The notes: generated by a model from the sequence alone, not told the origin. A stretch of 64,000 bases of DNA from Candidatus Chryseobacterium colombiense (GCA_029203185.1 CP119310.1:3850001-3914000), one strand, 5' to 3'. Shown: positions 1 through 9,395, numbered from the stretch's first letter. Numbers and translations are program-made.

Positions 1-447
1 CAGGTAGGTCTATTAATGGCAAACGGAGATTTGTTTCCTCAAAAAGGTGAAGTTGAGACGATTACGGGAGAATTTGATAATGAAACAGGAAACATTGCCT
101 TCAGAGCAAAATTCCCGAATCCTGACAAATTATTAAGAAATGGGGAAACAGGAAAAGTAAGAATGACTTTGCCATTGAAAAACGCTTTAATTATTCCACA
201 AAAAGCAACTTACGAAATTCAGGACCAGAAATATGTTTTCGTAGTGGATAAAAACGGAGTGGCAAAATCCAGAAATATAAAGATAGCTTATGAACTTCCG
301 GATGTATATGTTGTAGCCTCAGGTCTTGCAACAGGAGATAAAATCTTATTGGAAGGAGTTCAGAAAGTGAAAGATGATCAGAAAGTTCAGGTTAAAGCTC
401 AGGATCCGAAAAAAGTTCTTCAATCATTAAAATTAAAAGCAGAGTAG
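1..447 (+). CDS. RND efflux periplasmic adaptor subunit, C-terminal part (5' end outside window)
   Basis: This is the last ~148 codons of a membrane-fusion (AcrA/MdtA-type) adaptor, which bridges an inner-membrane RND pump and an outer-membrane channel in the periplasm. The reading frame is open from base 1 (Q-V-G-L-L-M...), so the Met at 16 is internal. The visible part has the beta-barrel and membrane-proximal segments: a G-N-x-x-F-R-A-K-F-P-N-P stretch, then L-L-R-N-G-x-T-G-K-V-R, then a Lys-rich C-terminus. The pump and channel genes follow in the expected order, 88 bp downstream, which supports the call. Substrate cannot be told from sequence. Confidence 0.9.
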   Translation, partial: QVGLLMANGDLFPQKGEVETITGEFDNETGNIAFRAKFPNPDKLLRNGETGKVRMTLPLKNALIIPQKATYEIQDQKYVFVVDKNGVAKSRNIKIAYELPDVYVVASGLATGDKILLEGVQKVKDDQKVQVKAQDPKKVLQSLKLKAE

Positions 448-535
448 AATACGATAATTGATAAGCGATAATTGATCGTATAAAACGGTTCAAACTCATC
501 ATTTATCATTCATCAATAATAATTTATATTATTTT

Positions 536-3500
536 ATGTTTAAGAAATTCATTCGCAGACCTGTTCTGTCTATCGTAATCTCTTTGATTATCGTATTTAT
601 GGGAGTTTTGTCCCTGACTAAATTGCCGATTACACAGTTCCCGTCGATTTCACCGCCAAAAGTAAACATCACCGCAGAATATCCGGGGGCCAACAACGAA
701 TTGTTGATCAAGTCCGTAGTTATTCCGTTGGAAAGAGGTTTAAATGGTGTACCGGGAATGAAATATATGACTTCCGATGCCGGAAACGACGGGGAAGCTT
801 CTATTCAGGTGGTTTTCGATTTGGGAACCGATCCGAACGTGGCAGCTGTAAACGTGCAAAACCGTGTATCTTCGGTTGTAAATAAATTGCCGCCGTTGGT
901 AGTTCGTGAAGGGGTAAAGATTACCCGTGAAGAACCCAATATGTTGATGTACATTAACTTGTATAGTGATGATCCTAAAGCTGACCAAAAATTCCTTTTC
1001 AACTATGCGGATATCAACGTGATGTCTGAATTGAGAAGAGTTGGTGGTGTCGGTTTCGCAGATATCTTGGGAACAAGAGAATATGCAATGCGTATCTGGC
1101 TAAAACCTGACAGATTAACAGCTTACAGTATTTCGGCAGATGAAGTAATGGAAGCTTTGAATCAGCAGAGTTTGGAAGCATCTCCTGGTAAAACGGGGGA
1201 AAGTTCCGGAAAGCGTTCGCAGTCATTTGAATATATTTTAAAATATCCGGGTCGTTTCAATAATGAAAAGGACTACGGAAATATAATCCTTAAAGCAAAA
1301 CCAGGGGGAGAATTTATCAGATTAAAAGATGTTGCAGATATTGAATTCGGTTCTTCGATGTATGATATTTATTCTACATTGAATGGTAAGCCTTCTGCAG
1401 CGATCACGGTAAAACAATCCTACGGTTCCAATGCAAGTGACGTTATCAAAAACGTAAAATCTTTGATGGCTGAATTGCAGAAAACAACCTTCCCAAAAGG
1501 AATGCACTACGACATCAGCTATGACGTATCGAGATTCCTGGATGCTTCAATCGAAAAAGTAGTTCACACACTATTTGAGGCTTTCGTTCTGGTAGCCATT
1601 GTGGTATTCTTGTTCTTGGGCGACTGGCGCTCAACATTGATTCCGGCCTTAGCGGTTCCTGTTTCATTGGTAGGGACATTTGCTATCATGTCTGCTTTTG
1701 GAATTACATTAAATATGATCTCGCTCTTTGCTCTCGTAATGGCGATTGGGGTTGTAGTGGATGATGCGATTGTGGTAATTGAAGCCGTTCACGCCAAGAT
1801 GGAGGAGAAACATTTATCTCCATTAAAAGCAACAGAAGAAGCTATGCATGAGATCAGCGGAGCGATTATTGCGATCACTTTGGTAATGGCGTCCGTATTC
1901 ATTCCGATTGCGTTTATGTCAGGTCCGGTTGGGGTTTTCTATCGTCAGTTTTCCATTACAATGGCTTCTGCGATTATCCTTTCAGGGGTTGTGGCTTTAA
2001 CGCTGACTCCGGCTTTATGTGCTTTAATCTTAAAAAATAACCACGGAAAAGCTAAGAGAAGAACACCTATTACTATTTTCTTAGATAAATTCAACGGATT
2101 ATTTACAAAAGGAGCGAATAAATATGAAGGAATGTTGAATAAAACGGTAAAGAAAAAAACGATCACTTTACCTTTATTATTAGCGTTCTGTGCTGCTACA
2201 TTCTTCCTGAGTAACTCACTTCCATCAGGATTTATTCCTGCGGAAGATCAAGGGATGATCTATGCGATTATTCAGACACCACCGGGTTCTACATTAGAAA
2301 GAACAAACCAGATTGCAAGAGAATTATTGAGAGAATCTGAAGATATTGATGGAGTACAGTCTGTTTCTTCATTGGCAGGTTATGAAATCCTTACAGAAGG
2401 TACAGGTTCCAACTCCGGTACTTGTTTGATTAACCTTAAAAGTTGGGAAGACCGTAAAGAATCCGCTGCGGAAATCATAGAAAAACTGGAGGAGAAAGCT
2501 AAAAATATTCCGGGTGCTAATATAGAATTTTTCCAGCCGCCGTCAATTCCGGGTTATGGAGCAGCAGGTGGTTTTGAGCTTCGCTTGCTCGATAAAGCAG
2601 GAAGTGGAGATTATCACAAAATGGAACAGGTGAGTAACGACTTTGTGAAGGAACTGAAAAAACGACCTGAGCTTGGTTCTGCATTTACATTCTATTCTGC
2701 GAGTTTCCCTCAGTATATGTTGAAAGTAGATAATGAACTTGCCGAGCAAAAAGGAGTAACGATCGAAAACGCAATGGACAATTTATCAACGTTAATTGGT
2801 TCCAACTATGAAACGAGTTTCATCCGTTTCGACAGACCATATAAAGTAATTGTTCAGGCTGGACCTCAGTATCGTGCATTGCCGACGGATCTATTGAAAT
2901 TATATGTTAAAAATAATAAGGATCAGATGGTTCCATACTCAGACTTTATGCATTTGGAAAAGGTTTACGGTTTATCAGAGATCACAAGACATAATATGTA
3001 TAACTCATCTGAGGTAAGTGGAACTCCTGCACCGGGATATAGTTCCGGACAAGCGATTCAGGCGATCAAAGAGGTGGCGGACAAAACGCTTCCGAGAGGT
3101 TTCGGTATCGACTGGGCGGGTATTTCCAAAGATGAGGTAAGTCGTGGAAATGAAGCGATATTTATCTTTTTAGTGTGTTTAGGATTCGTTTATTTAATTC
3201 TTTCTGCACAGTATGAAAGTTTCATTCTTCCGTTGCCGGTAATTTTATCTTTGCCGACGGGTATTTTCGGAGCTTTCTTATGTTTGAAATTATTAGGATT
3301 AGAAAACAACATTTATGCTCAGGTAGCAATGGTGATGTTGATTGGTCTTTTGGGTAAAAATGCTGTATTGATCGTAGAATTTGCAGTTCAGAAAAAGGCG
3401 GAAGAAGGAATTCCGGTAGCGCAGGCTGCGATTGAAGGTGCGGCGATCCGTTTCCGTCCGATTTTGATGACATCTTTTGCATTTATTGCAGGTTTGATTC

Positions 3501-3727
3501 CATTGGTAATGGCAACAGGACCGGGTGCAATAGGTAACCGAACAATTGGTACAGCAGCAGCAGGAGGAATGTTGATCGGAACTATTTTCGGATTGATGAT
3601 TATCCCTGGATTGTATTATATCTTCGGAACAATCGCCGATAAATCGAGATTGGCCAGATATGAAGAAGAAAATCCTTTAACAGAACAAACAGAACCTTAC
3701 GAACACGATGGAAAATTTGAAGACTAA
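536..3727 (+). CDS. RND multidrug efflux pump, AcrB/MexB (HAE-1) type permease
   Basis: Inner-membrane proton-driven exporter of 1063 residues, the usual length for the HAE-1 family (~1030-1060). It opens with TM1 (about residues 10-28) followed by the porter-domain motif P-S-I-S-P-P. The TM4 proton-relay pair is present as Asp409-Asp410 in the G-V-V-V-D-D motif, and the TM10 lysine partner is Lys941 in L-L-G-K-N-A. Its last 20 bases overlap the outer-membrane channel gene, so the adaptor, pump and channel form one operon. The drug range is not readable from sequence. The family call is firm. Confidence 0.96.
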   Translation: MFKKFIRRPVLSIVISLIIVFMGVLSLTKLPITQFPSISPPKVNITAEYPGANNELLIKSVVIPLERGLNGVPGMKYMTSDAGNDGEASIQVVFDLGTDPNVAAVNVQNRVSSVVNKLPPLVVREGVKITREEPNMLMYINLYSDDPKADQKFLFNYADINVMSELRRVGGVGFADILGTREYAMRIWLKPDRLTAYSISADEVMEALNQQSLEASPGKTGESSGKRSQSFEYILKYPGRFNNEKDYGNIILKAKPGGEFIRLKDVADIEFGSSMYDIYSTLNGKPSAAITVKQSYGSNASDVIKNVKSLMAELQKTTFPKGMHYDISYDVSRFLDASIEKVVHTLFEAFVLVAIVVFLFLGDWRSTLIPALAVPVSLVGTFAIMSAFGITLNMISLFALVMAIGVVVDDAIVVIEAVHAKMEEKHLSPLKATEEAMHEISGAIIAITLVMASVFIPIAFMSGPVGVFYRQFSITMASAIILSGVVALTLTPALCALILKNNHGKAKRRTPITIFLDKFNGLFTKGANKYEGMLNKTVKKKTITLPLLLAFCAATFFLSNSLPSGFIPAEDQGMIYAIIQTPPGSTLERTNQIARELLRESEDIDGVQSVSSLAGYEILTEGTGSNSGTCLINLKSWEDRKESAAEIIEKLEEKAKNIPGANIEFFQPPSIPGYGAAGGFELRLLDKAGSGDYHKMEQVSNDFVKELKKRPELGSAFTFYSASFPQYMLKVDNELAEQKGVTIENAMDNLSTLIGSNYETSFIRFDRPYKVIVQAGPQYRALPTDLLKLYVKNNKDQMVPYSDFMHLEKVYGLSEITRHNMYNSSEVSGTPAPGYSSGQAIQAIKEVADKTLPRGFGIDWAGISKDEVSRGNEAIFIFLVCLGFVYLILSAQYESFILPLPVILSLPTGIFGAFLCLKLLGLENNIYAQVAMVMLIGLLGKNAVLIVEFAVQKKAEEGIPVAQAAIEGAAIRFRPILMTSFAFIAGLIPLVMATGPGAIGNRTIGTAAAGGMLIGTIFGLMIIPGLYYIFGTIADKSRLARYEEENPLTEQTEPYEHDGKFED

Positions 3728-5156
3728 AAGCATACTATCAGCCATTGCCTTATCCCTTGTTTTAGCAAGTTGTAAGGCGCCTATGGCAACCGTTATAAAA
3801 GATGAGGTAAAAGAAAATATTCCTCAAAACTTTAACCAGGAAGAGCAGTCAGATGCTAATAACAATAGCGGAACAACGCCCTGGAGACAATTTTTTACTG
3901 ATCCTAACTTAGTTGCATTAATTGAAACTGCATTAAAGAACAATCAGGAACTCATGATCACTTTGCAGGAAATAGAAATTGCAAAAAGTGGTGTTTTAGC
4001 TAAAAAAGGGAGATTAGCCCCTACCGTTTCTGCAGGAATCGGAGCGGGTATAAAAAAAGCAGGACGCTATACAAGTGAAGGAGCTGGTGACGCAACGACT
4101 GAAATCAAACCCGGAAAAGAAATGCCGGATCCGCTTGCGAATTTTGAAGGTGGTTTGATGGCCAACTGGGAAATCGATATCTGGAAAAAACTAAGAACAG
4201 AGAAAGAATCTGCTGTGGCACATTATCTTTCGACGGTAGAAGGAAAGAATTTTGTTCTTTCCAACTTGATTGAAGAAGTTGCCAACAGTTATTATGAGTT
4301 GCTTGCTTTGGATAATCAGCTGGATATTATTCAGCAGTATATCAAGCTTCAGCAAAAAGCTCTGGAAATTTCAAAAATTCAGAAAGAAGCTGCGGCTGCA
4401 ACTGAATTGGCGGTGAAAAAATTCGAAGCTGAGCTGGCCAAATCTAAAGCGACAGAATATACAATCCGTCAGGAAATTACCGAAAAGGAGAATGAAATCA
4501 ATGCGCTTTGCGGTCGTTTTCCACAACCGATTGTAAGAACAAAGGAAGATTTTATGACTACGATTCCACAAACGGTGTATACGGGAATTCCGTCGCAATT
4601 GTTGGCTAACCGTCCTGATATCAAACAAGCGGAATTGGAATTGAAATCATCAAAATTAGATGTCGAAGCAGCAAGAAAAGAGTTTTATCCTTCGTTGGAA
4701 ATCTCGGCAACATTGGGACTAGAAGCGTTTAAGCCTTCTTATTTAGTGAAAATGCCGGAATCAATCGCTTACAATTTAGCAGGTGAACTAGCTGGACCAC
4801 TTATTAATAAAAGTGCAATTAAAGCGAATTTCCAGACGGCAGATGCTAAACAGATTCAGGCTTTGTATGAATATGATAAAGCGATTTTGAATGCCTATTT
4901 AGATGTTGCCAATTTAATGTCTAAAGTGAAAAATATTGATCAGTATTATAAACTGAAGTCTGAAGAAACACAGACTTTGGAGAAATCAATAGATATTGCT
5001 AATCAGTTGTTTAGAAATTCAAGAGCAGATTATCTGGAAGTTCTTCTGAACCAGAGAGATGCCTTGGATGCAAAAATGGAACTGGTTGAAGCAAAACAGA
5101 AACAGCTGAGTACAGTTGTAGATATTTACAAGAGCTTAGGCGGAGGCTGGAAGTGA
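3708..5156 (+). CDS. TolC/OprM-family outer-membrane efflux lipoprotein
   Basis: Outer-membrane channel of the RND system, 482 residues, with two repeated alpha-helical coiled-coil (OEP) halves. The N-terminus is a lipoprotein signal: Lys-rich start, hydrophobic core and lipobox L-A-S-C with Cys22. Long heptad-like helices lie around residues 170-260 and 380-475. The conserved A-N-R-P-D-I-K-Q-A-E motif marks the start of the second half, as in CusC/OprM/NodT proteins. The start lies inside the pump gene (20-bp overlap), which suggests translational coupling. A strong terminator follows at 5185-5211. Confidence 0.94.
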   Translation: MENLKTKSILSAIALSLVLASCKAPMATVIKDEVKENIPQNFNQEEQSDANNNSGTTPWRQFFTDPNLVALIETALKNNQELMITLQEIEIAKSGVLAKKGRLAPTVSAGIGAGIKKAGRYTSEGAGDATTEIKPGKEMPDPLANFEGGLMANWEIDIWKKLRTEKESAVAHYLSTVEGKNFVLSNLIEEVANSYYELLALDNQLDIIQQYIKLQQKALEISKIQKEAAAATELAVKKFEAELAKSKATEYTIRQEITEKENEINALCGRFPQPIVRTKEDFMTTIPQTVYTGIPSQLLANRPDIKQAELELKSSKLDVEAARKEFYPSLEISATLGLEAFKPSYLVKMPESIAYNLAGELAGPLINKSAIKANFQTADAKQIQALYEYDKAILNAYLDVANLMSKVKNIDQYYKLKSEETQTLEKSIDIANQLFRNSRADYLEVLLNQRDALDAKMELVEAKQKQLSTVVDIYKSLGGGWK

Positions 5157-5184
5157 TTTGTAAATCCTTAATGTTTTATTTTGG

Positions 5185-5211
5185 GAGACCGCCGTATTGG
5201 CGGTCTCTTTT
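5185..5211 (+). terminator. Rho-independent terminator of the RND efflux operon
   Basis: A 9-bp GC-rich perfect stem (GAGACCGCC / GGCGGTCTC) with a 5-base loop is followed by TTTT. It starts 29 bp after the stop of the outer-membrane channel gene. Confidence 0.9.
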
Positions 5212-5335
5212 GCTGTATTAAAGAAAAATGAGAATGCAATTTTAAAACGAATATGAGTTGTTGGGTGTTAATTTGGCTCTCTATATATCAATTATGAAAA
5301 GGGTTTTCGTATATTTATTTGCCAAACCGATTATC

Positions 5336-6868
5336 ATGAAAAAAATACTATTACTTCTCTTAGCCGTAATTGTACTCTTAGTTATTTTCCTAATAATTAG
5401 AACCCTCACTTATCCATTTAAAAAAAATGAAGCTTCCGTTGAAAAAGCTTGGAGCCCTGTGCGTAATGATTCTGCAGTTCAGCATTTGTCGGGAGGAATA
5501 CGGATACCTACAGTTTCTACAGGGGAATTAGGAGATTTTGATTATACTCCGTTTGAAAAATTTAAGAGCTACTTAAAAGAATCTTATCCTTTGGTATATC
5601 AAAATACCGAAAACTATGAAATTAATACATATGCATTAGTATTTAAAATAAAAGGAAAAAACAGTTCTTTAGCTCCGATACTATTTTTATCACATATTGA
5701 TGTTGTTCCTCCGGGAGATGCGGATGTGATCAATAAGAATGAAAATATCAATCAGCTTAATGATCAACCAACTCCAAGTGTATCCAAAGTAGCAAAAGAC
5801 TGGGAGTATGGTCCGTTTTCAGGAGCAATCGCCAATGGTAAAATTTATGGTAGAGGAACTATAGATATGAAAGGGATGCTTTTCTCTTTAATGGAATCTG
5901 CAAATAATATCATTAAAAATAAAATAATACCTGAACGAGATATTTATCTTGCTTTTGGTTTCGATGAAGAAGTAGGTGGAAAAAAGGGGGCAACACAAAT
6001 TGCAGAACATTTTAAAAAGCTAGGTTTAAAATTTGATGCGGTTTACGATGAAGGAGGTCTCATTTTAGAAAAAGGAAATGTGGCAGGAATCAACAATGAT
6101 GTTGCTGTTGTAGGCTGTGCGGAAAAAGGTTTTCTTTCTGCTAAAATAAAAGTAAAAGGATTGGGAGGACATTCTTCTATGCCTCCAATAGAAAGTGCAA
6201 TTGGTAAAGCTGCGATCATTATGCAGCGACTTGAGAAAGATCAGATGAAGCCTATGATTACGCCTTTAATGCAGGAATTTTTTAATAATGTAGGAGGAGG
6301 GATGTCTTTTGTAAACAGAATGGCCATTGCAAATGCTTGGCTTCTTAAACCCGTATTGCTTTCACAGCTTACAAAAAATAACACAACGAATGCTTTATTA
6401 AGAACTACTACCGCACTTACGATGATGAAGGGAAGTGACGGAACAAATGTTCTTTCTCCGGAAGTGGAATTTGTTGTTAATTTTAGATTGCTTCCGGGGA
6501 ATTCCGTTAAAGAGGTCAAAGATCATATTGCCAAAGCTACCGAAGGTTTTGATGTGGAAGTGGAAGAAATTGATAATACCCGTGAAGCTTCTGCGGTTTC
6601 TTCTACAAATACCCGTGCTTATAAAATGATTCAGGAGAGTGTGAAACAAATTTATCCTGATGCTGTCGTTACCCCTTATCTTACAGTAGGAGGTACAGAT
6701 GCTTACAAATATCAGATTGTTAGCAACCATATTTATCGGTTTATGCCAATTAAAATTAATGGTTTTGAACAGCAAAGCATTCACAGTACGAATGAATACA
6801 TCACTATTGAAAACTATCTTAGGATGATTCATTACTTTGAATTCATTATGAAAAATTACGATAAGTAA
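5336..6868 (+). CDS. M20-family metallo-carboxypeptidase (PM20D1 / carboxypeptidase S-like), membrane-anchored
   Basis: Zinc peptidase of the M20 clan, about 510 residues from the chosen ATG. Signature residues are visible: S-H-I-D-V-V (first Zn His), G-R-G-T-I-D-M-K-G (bridging Asp), F-D-E-E-V-G-G (catalytic Glu), V-Y-D-E-G-G and a late H-S-T-N-E-Y His. The long form and an N-terminal hydrophobic segment (M-K-K-I then a Leu/Val/Ile run) fit the PM20D1/CPS subgroup, which acts on N-acyl amino acids or small peptides. The frame is open back to a TTG at 5258 and an ATG at 5294. ATG 5336 is preferred because it places a normal signal-anchor at the N-terminus. No operon partner is seen. Confidence 0.88.
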   Translation: MKKILLLLLAVIVLLVIFLIIRTLTYPFKKNEASVEKAWSPVRNDSAVQHLSGGIRIPTVSTGELGDFDYTPFEKFKSYLKESYPLVYQNTENYEINTYALVFKIKGKNSSLAPILFLSHIDVVPPGDADVINKNENINQLNDQPTPSVSKVAKDWEYGPFSGAIANGKIYGRGTIDMKGMLFSLMESANNIIKNKIIPERDIYLAFGFDEEVGGKKGATQIAEHFKKLGLKFDAVYDEGGLILEKGNVAGINNDVAVVGCAEKGFLSAKIKVKGLGGHSSMPPIESAIGKAAIIMQRLEKDQMKPMITPLMQEFFNNVGGGMSFVNRMAIANAWLLKPVLLSQLTKNNTTNALLRTTTALTMMKGSDGTNVLSPEVEFVVNFRLLPGNSVKEVKDHIAKATEGFDVEVEEIDNTREASAVSSTNTRAYKMIQESVKQIYPDAVVTPYLTVGGTDAYKYQIVSNHIYRFMPIKINGFEQQSIHSTNEYITIENYLRMIHYFEFIMKNYDK

Positions 6869-6927
6869 GAATTTTAAATTTTTTTGACGGGTATTTTAAT
6901 GCGTCAAGTTTTGTCGCTTCAGCAGAA

Positions 6928-6935
6928 TAGTTTTG
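6928..6935 (+). promoter_or_regulatory. Bacteroidota -7 box (TAGTTTTG) for the 6957 gene
   Basis: Matches TAnnTTTG exactly, 21 bp upstream of the ATG at 6957. A TTTG at 6910-6913 could serve as -33 element but the spacing (14 bp) is short. Confidence 0.5.
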
Positions 6936-6956
6936 TGATATCAAAATGACAAAGCT

Positions 6957-7643
6957 ATGGAACTACCGTTTTATCTTACCTATAAAGAATTTGAAACTCA
7001 TTATTACAATAATCTTGAAAAATGGTTTGAGGCCTATCATAACACCTGTGAAGTTGATTATTTAAAACAGCTGGTCAATGTATATAGTCCTTATCTGTAT
7101 TACAATTTTGCTAAAGATAAACTTCAGGCAGATGCTTCTATTCAGATTAAAGACTGTTTTTTTCCTTACCATGAAAAAATAGGAATTTCATTTTGTACCA
7201 ATTGTGAGCATAGTAATAAACATGTTTCAAAAGGAATGAACCACTTGTTTGAGTGGAAAACCATAACAATGATGGAATATGCACAGCATATTCTGGATAA
7301 AATAAACCAACATATTGCCAAGAATAATAGTAAGAGTAGTATCCTTGATTTTATTAATGACTACGAAGTGATTACTTTCAGAGACGGGGCGGGATTATGT
7401 GTTAATTATAACCAGCATCAGTCCACCATTCAATTCCTTAAAGTTTATCTTCCGGTTTCCGGAAAAACTGTTGATATTGCGGTATATAGAGACTTTATTT
7501 TTTCGGTAGTCCAGATTGCGGAATTTATAGACGGAAAATTAAAAGAAGTTCAGGCTTTTGAGCATATGATGTATTCAAAATTAAAATCCGAAGCCAAATT
7601 TAAAGTACAGATGAATAATCAGTTTTTAACCATCTGTAATTAA
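6957..7643 (+). CDS. Hypothetical protein with a Cys/His cluster
   Basis: 228 residues that I do not recognise. It is aromatic- and Tyr-rich with no signal peptide or membrane segment, so probably cytoplasmic. A C-x-x-C-x-x-S-N-K-H cluster sits around residues 80-90 and could bind a metal, but spacing does not match a named zinc finger. The gene is monocistronic: it has its own promoter-like box upstream and a terminator at 7718. Flanking genes (peptidase, SDR) give no functional hint. Confidence 0.6.
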   Translation: MELPFYLTYKEFETHYYNNLEKWFEAYHNTCEVDYLKQLVNVYSPYLYYNFAKDKLQADASIQIKDCFFPYHEKIGISFCTNCEHSNKHVSKGMNHLFEWKTITMMEYAQHILDKINQHIAKNNSKSSILDFINDYEVITFRDGAGLCVNYNQHQSTIQFLKVYLPVSGKTVDIAVYRDFIFSVVQIAEFIDGKLKEVQAFEHMMYSKLKSEAKFKVQMNNQFLTICN

Positions 7644-7717
7644 TTTTTAAACCTAAACATTCATATAACTAATAACTAAATTGTAGTTTGAAAATTAGTT
7701 GGTTCTGTTTTCAAACG

Positions 7718-7746
7718 AAAATCCCAGTCTTTTGGCTGGGATTTTT
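7718..7746 (+). terminator. Terminator after the 6957 gene
   Basis: The stem AAAATCCCAG / CTGGGATTTT ends in a T run and lies 75 bp after the stop codon. Confidence 0.85.
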
Positions 7747-7828
7747 AAGGTTTTTAATGACGATTTCCGATATATGACAGAAGAAGATGCATTAATAAAA
7801 TCAGCATTTATGTATCCGGTAAATCATT

Positions 7829-7857
7829 AAACGACATCACCAAAGGATGTCGTTTAT
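7829..7857 (-). terminator. Hairpin after the SDR gene
   Basis: A 10-bp perfect stem (AAACGACATC / GATGTCGTTT, 7-base loop) lies 8 bp beyond the SDR stop. The U tract on the minus strand is weak (TTTAATGATTT), so efficiency is uncertain. It could also act on the plus strand. Confidence 0.55.
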
Positions 7858-7864
7858 TATTTTG

Positions 7865-8599
7865 TTATCTGCGAATTGTTACCCCTCCGTCCACTGACAG
7901 GTATGAGCCTGAAATATAAGAAGCTTCGTCAGATGCTAAGAAAACAATAGCATTTGCTATTTCTTCTGCCTCTCCGATTCTTTTGAGCGGAACTGCTGCA
8001 GCAATAGCCGTTTTAATATGTTCCGGTGTTTGCTGATTCATGGGTGTATCGGTTAATCCGGGAGCTACAGTATTTACCCGGATTTTTCTGTCTGCCAATT
8101 CTGTTGCTGCCGTGCGTGCAATTGCATCAACTGCACTTTTTGTTGCGGCATAAGCTCCCATTTGTGCATATCCGCTCACAGAAACTCCGGACGAAATAAG
8201 AATAACAGACGCTCCTTCTGCTAAATGCGGAATTAGTTTTTGCAACGTAAAGAATAATCCTTTCACATTGATATTAAACAAATCATCAAACACTTCCTCG
8301 GTTGTTTCTTCGATTGAATATTGCTTTGCAATTCCTGCGTTTAATATAAGTACATCAACTTTGTTTCCACTTTCTGCAACTCCTTTTTCCAATGTTGCAA
8401 TGTCTGTCATTTTAGAAATATCAGACGCCAAGGTTTTTAATTTAGGGCTGTTGATTTTCAGTGATGCAGTATTCAGACTATCGGCATTTCTTCCTGTTAT
8501 CAAAACATTTGCTCCTTTTCCAATAAATATTTCTGCGGTTGCTAATCCAATTCCTGCACTTCCGCCTGTAATCACTACATTTTTATTTGTGAAATTCAT
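7865..8599 (-). CDS. Short-chain dehydrogenase/reductase (SDR)
   Basis: Classical SDR oxidoreductase of 244 residues with a Rossmann NAD(P)-binding fold. Visible motifs are T-G-G-S-A-G-I-G (11-18), N-A-G (87-89), the catalytic Ser around 137 and Y150-x-x-x-K154. The C-terminal S-G-S-Y-L-S-V-D-G-G is typical of the family. The substrate is not predictable. It is transcribed divergently from an HxlR regulator, with repeated GTAAC sites between, so it is probably that regulator's target and may respond to aldehyde or quinone stress, as HxlR-controlled SDRs often do (inference). Confidence 0.92.
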   Translation of the reverse strand: MNFTNKNVVITGGSAGIGLATAEIFIGKGANVLITGRNADSLNTASLKINSPKLKTLASDISKMTDIATLEKGVAESGNKVDVLILNAGIAKQYSIEETTEEVFDDLFNINVKGLFFTLQKLIPHLAEGASVILISSGVSVSGYAQMGAYAATKSAVDAIARTAATELADRKIRVNTVAPGLTDTPMNQQTPEHIKTAIAAAVPLKRIGEAEEIANAIVFLASDEASYISGSYLSVDGGVTIRR

Positions 8600-8687
8600 T
8601 TTTAAAATTTTAAATGATTGAAAATTAATTTTTAATCTGAGACTTTTTGAATCTCTTTGTTGTTGAAATCGATTTCTTTTAACGATG

Positions 8688-8695
8688 CAAATTTA
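8688..8695 (-). promoter_or_regulatory. -7 box (TAAATTTG) for the SDR gene
   Basis: Exact TAnnTTTG match on the minus strand, 88 bp before the SDR start and next to the GTAAC operator array. No clear -33 element is seen. Confidence 0.5.
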
Positions 8696-8715
8696 AAATG
8701 AATAAATTTATTTTA

Positions 8716-8763
8716 GTAACTTTGTAACTAAAAGTAACAGTAACTTTTGAGTAACAAAGTAAC
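8716..8763. promoter_or_regulatory. Six-copy GTAAC operator array between the SDR and HxlR genes
   Basis: GTAAC occurs at 8716, 8724, 8734, 8740, 8751 and 8759, all in the same orientation, within 48 bp and ending 2 bp before the HxlR start codon. The first copies overlap TAACTTTG (8717-8724), which matches the -7 consensus for the HxlR gene. This arrangement fits an autoregulatory operator that also controls the divergent SDR gene. HxlR binding is inferred from position. Confidence 0.65.
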
Positions 8764-8765
8764 TT

Positions 8766-9122
8766 ATGAAGGGAATTAACTGCTCGGATAACGACACAAA
8801 CAGAAAACAAATTATGGCTGTTCACGATGCAATGGATGTATTGAACGGCAAATGGAAAATCTCTATAATTTCATCGGTTTGTTATTATAACAAACGGCGT
8901 TTTTCTGATATTTTGAACGATGTGAAAGGTATTTCCAATAAAATGCTTAGTAAAGAGCTGAAAGAACTGGAAATGAACCAGCTCGTAAAACGGATAGTGA
9001 ACGACACACAACCTGTAACGGTGCAATATCAGTTGACGGAATATGGAATGACGTTAAAAAAAATCATTGATACTTTGGCTGACTGGGGAACCGAACATCG
9101 AAAAGTGATTGTTGGGAAGTAA
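8766..9122 (+). CDS. HxlR-family winged-helix transcriptional regulator
   Basis: 118 residues with the HxlR/MarR-like winged helix: I-x-G-K-W-x (here L-N-G-K-W-K-I-S-I-I), R-F-S-D-I, G-I-S-N-K-M-L-S-K-E-L-K-E-L and the wing ending V-Q-Y-x-L-T-E-Y-G. An early Cys (residue 6, I-N-C-S-D) is where redox-sensing HxlR proteins often carry one, so thiol sensing is possible. The gene is divergent from the SDR, and the GTAAC array runs into its start codon, which implies autoregulation. Confidence 0.92.
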   Translation: MKGINCSDNDTNRKQIMAVHDAMDVLNGKWKISIISSVCYYNKRRFSDILNDVKGISNKMLSKELKELEMNQLVKRIVNDTQPVTVQYQLTEYGMTLKKIIDTLADWGTEHRKVIVGK

Positions 9123-9395
9123 AAGACATAGCTTTTTAGAGTTTAAGTTTATTCCCTTAGGAAAATAAACAAACAGTTTACGGTCAATGATAAGATTTCA
9201 ACTATTCATTCTAAGATGACCTAGAATTAAATCAAAAGGAAGTATAAAAGCCTTTAATGAACTTTTTGTCATTTGAAATAAATTTTCTTATCGTTGTTTT
9301 GGTTATTTGTGATTTCCTACAGAAACAAAAAACCTGTAATCATGATGAATACAGGTTTTTACTTTTGACCATTTTGAAGCGATAAGCTTTCGGTC
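9123..9395. other. Gene-free stretch before the element junction
   Basis: About 270 bp without a credible reading frame. It holds an AT-rich spacer after the HxlR gene and, at 9329-9360, a hairpin that reads as a terminator on the minus strand. This is the host side of the left junction. Confidence 0.6.
9329..9360 (-). terminator. Probable original terminator of tRNA-Ser, now stranded beside the truncated tRNA copy
   Basis: The stem AAAACCTGTA / TACAGGTTTT has a 6-T tract on the minus strand. It lies 39 bp past the 3' end of the truncated tRNA copy. Before integration it would have stood the same distance behind the complete gene. Confidence 0.7.

Noticed and set aside
5258..5335. N-terminal extension of the M20 peptidase
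   Set aside because: TTG start and residues before a normal signal-anchor; 5336 is preferred.
7774..7830. 18-codon frame after the 6957 gene
   Set aside because: Too short, no promoter box, ends in the terminator region; likely chance.
8268..8621. 117-codon plus-strand frame in the SDR gene
   Set aside because: Shadow of the SDR gene with low-complexity Ser/Ala/Ile composition.
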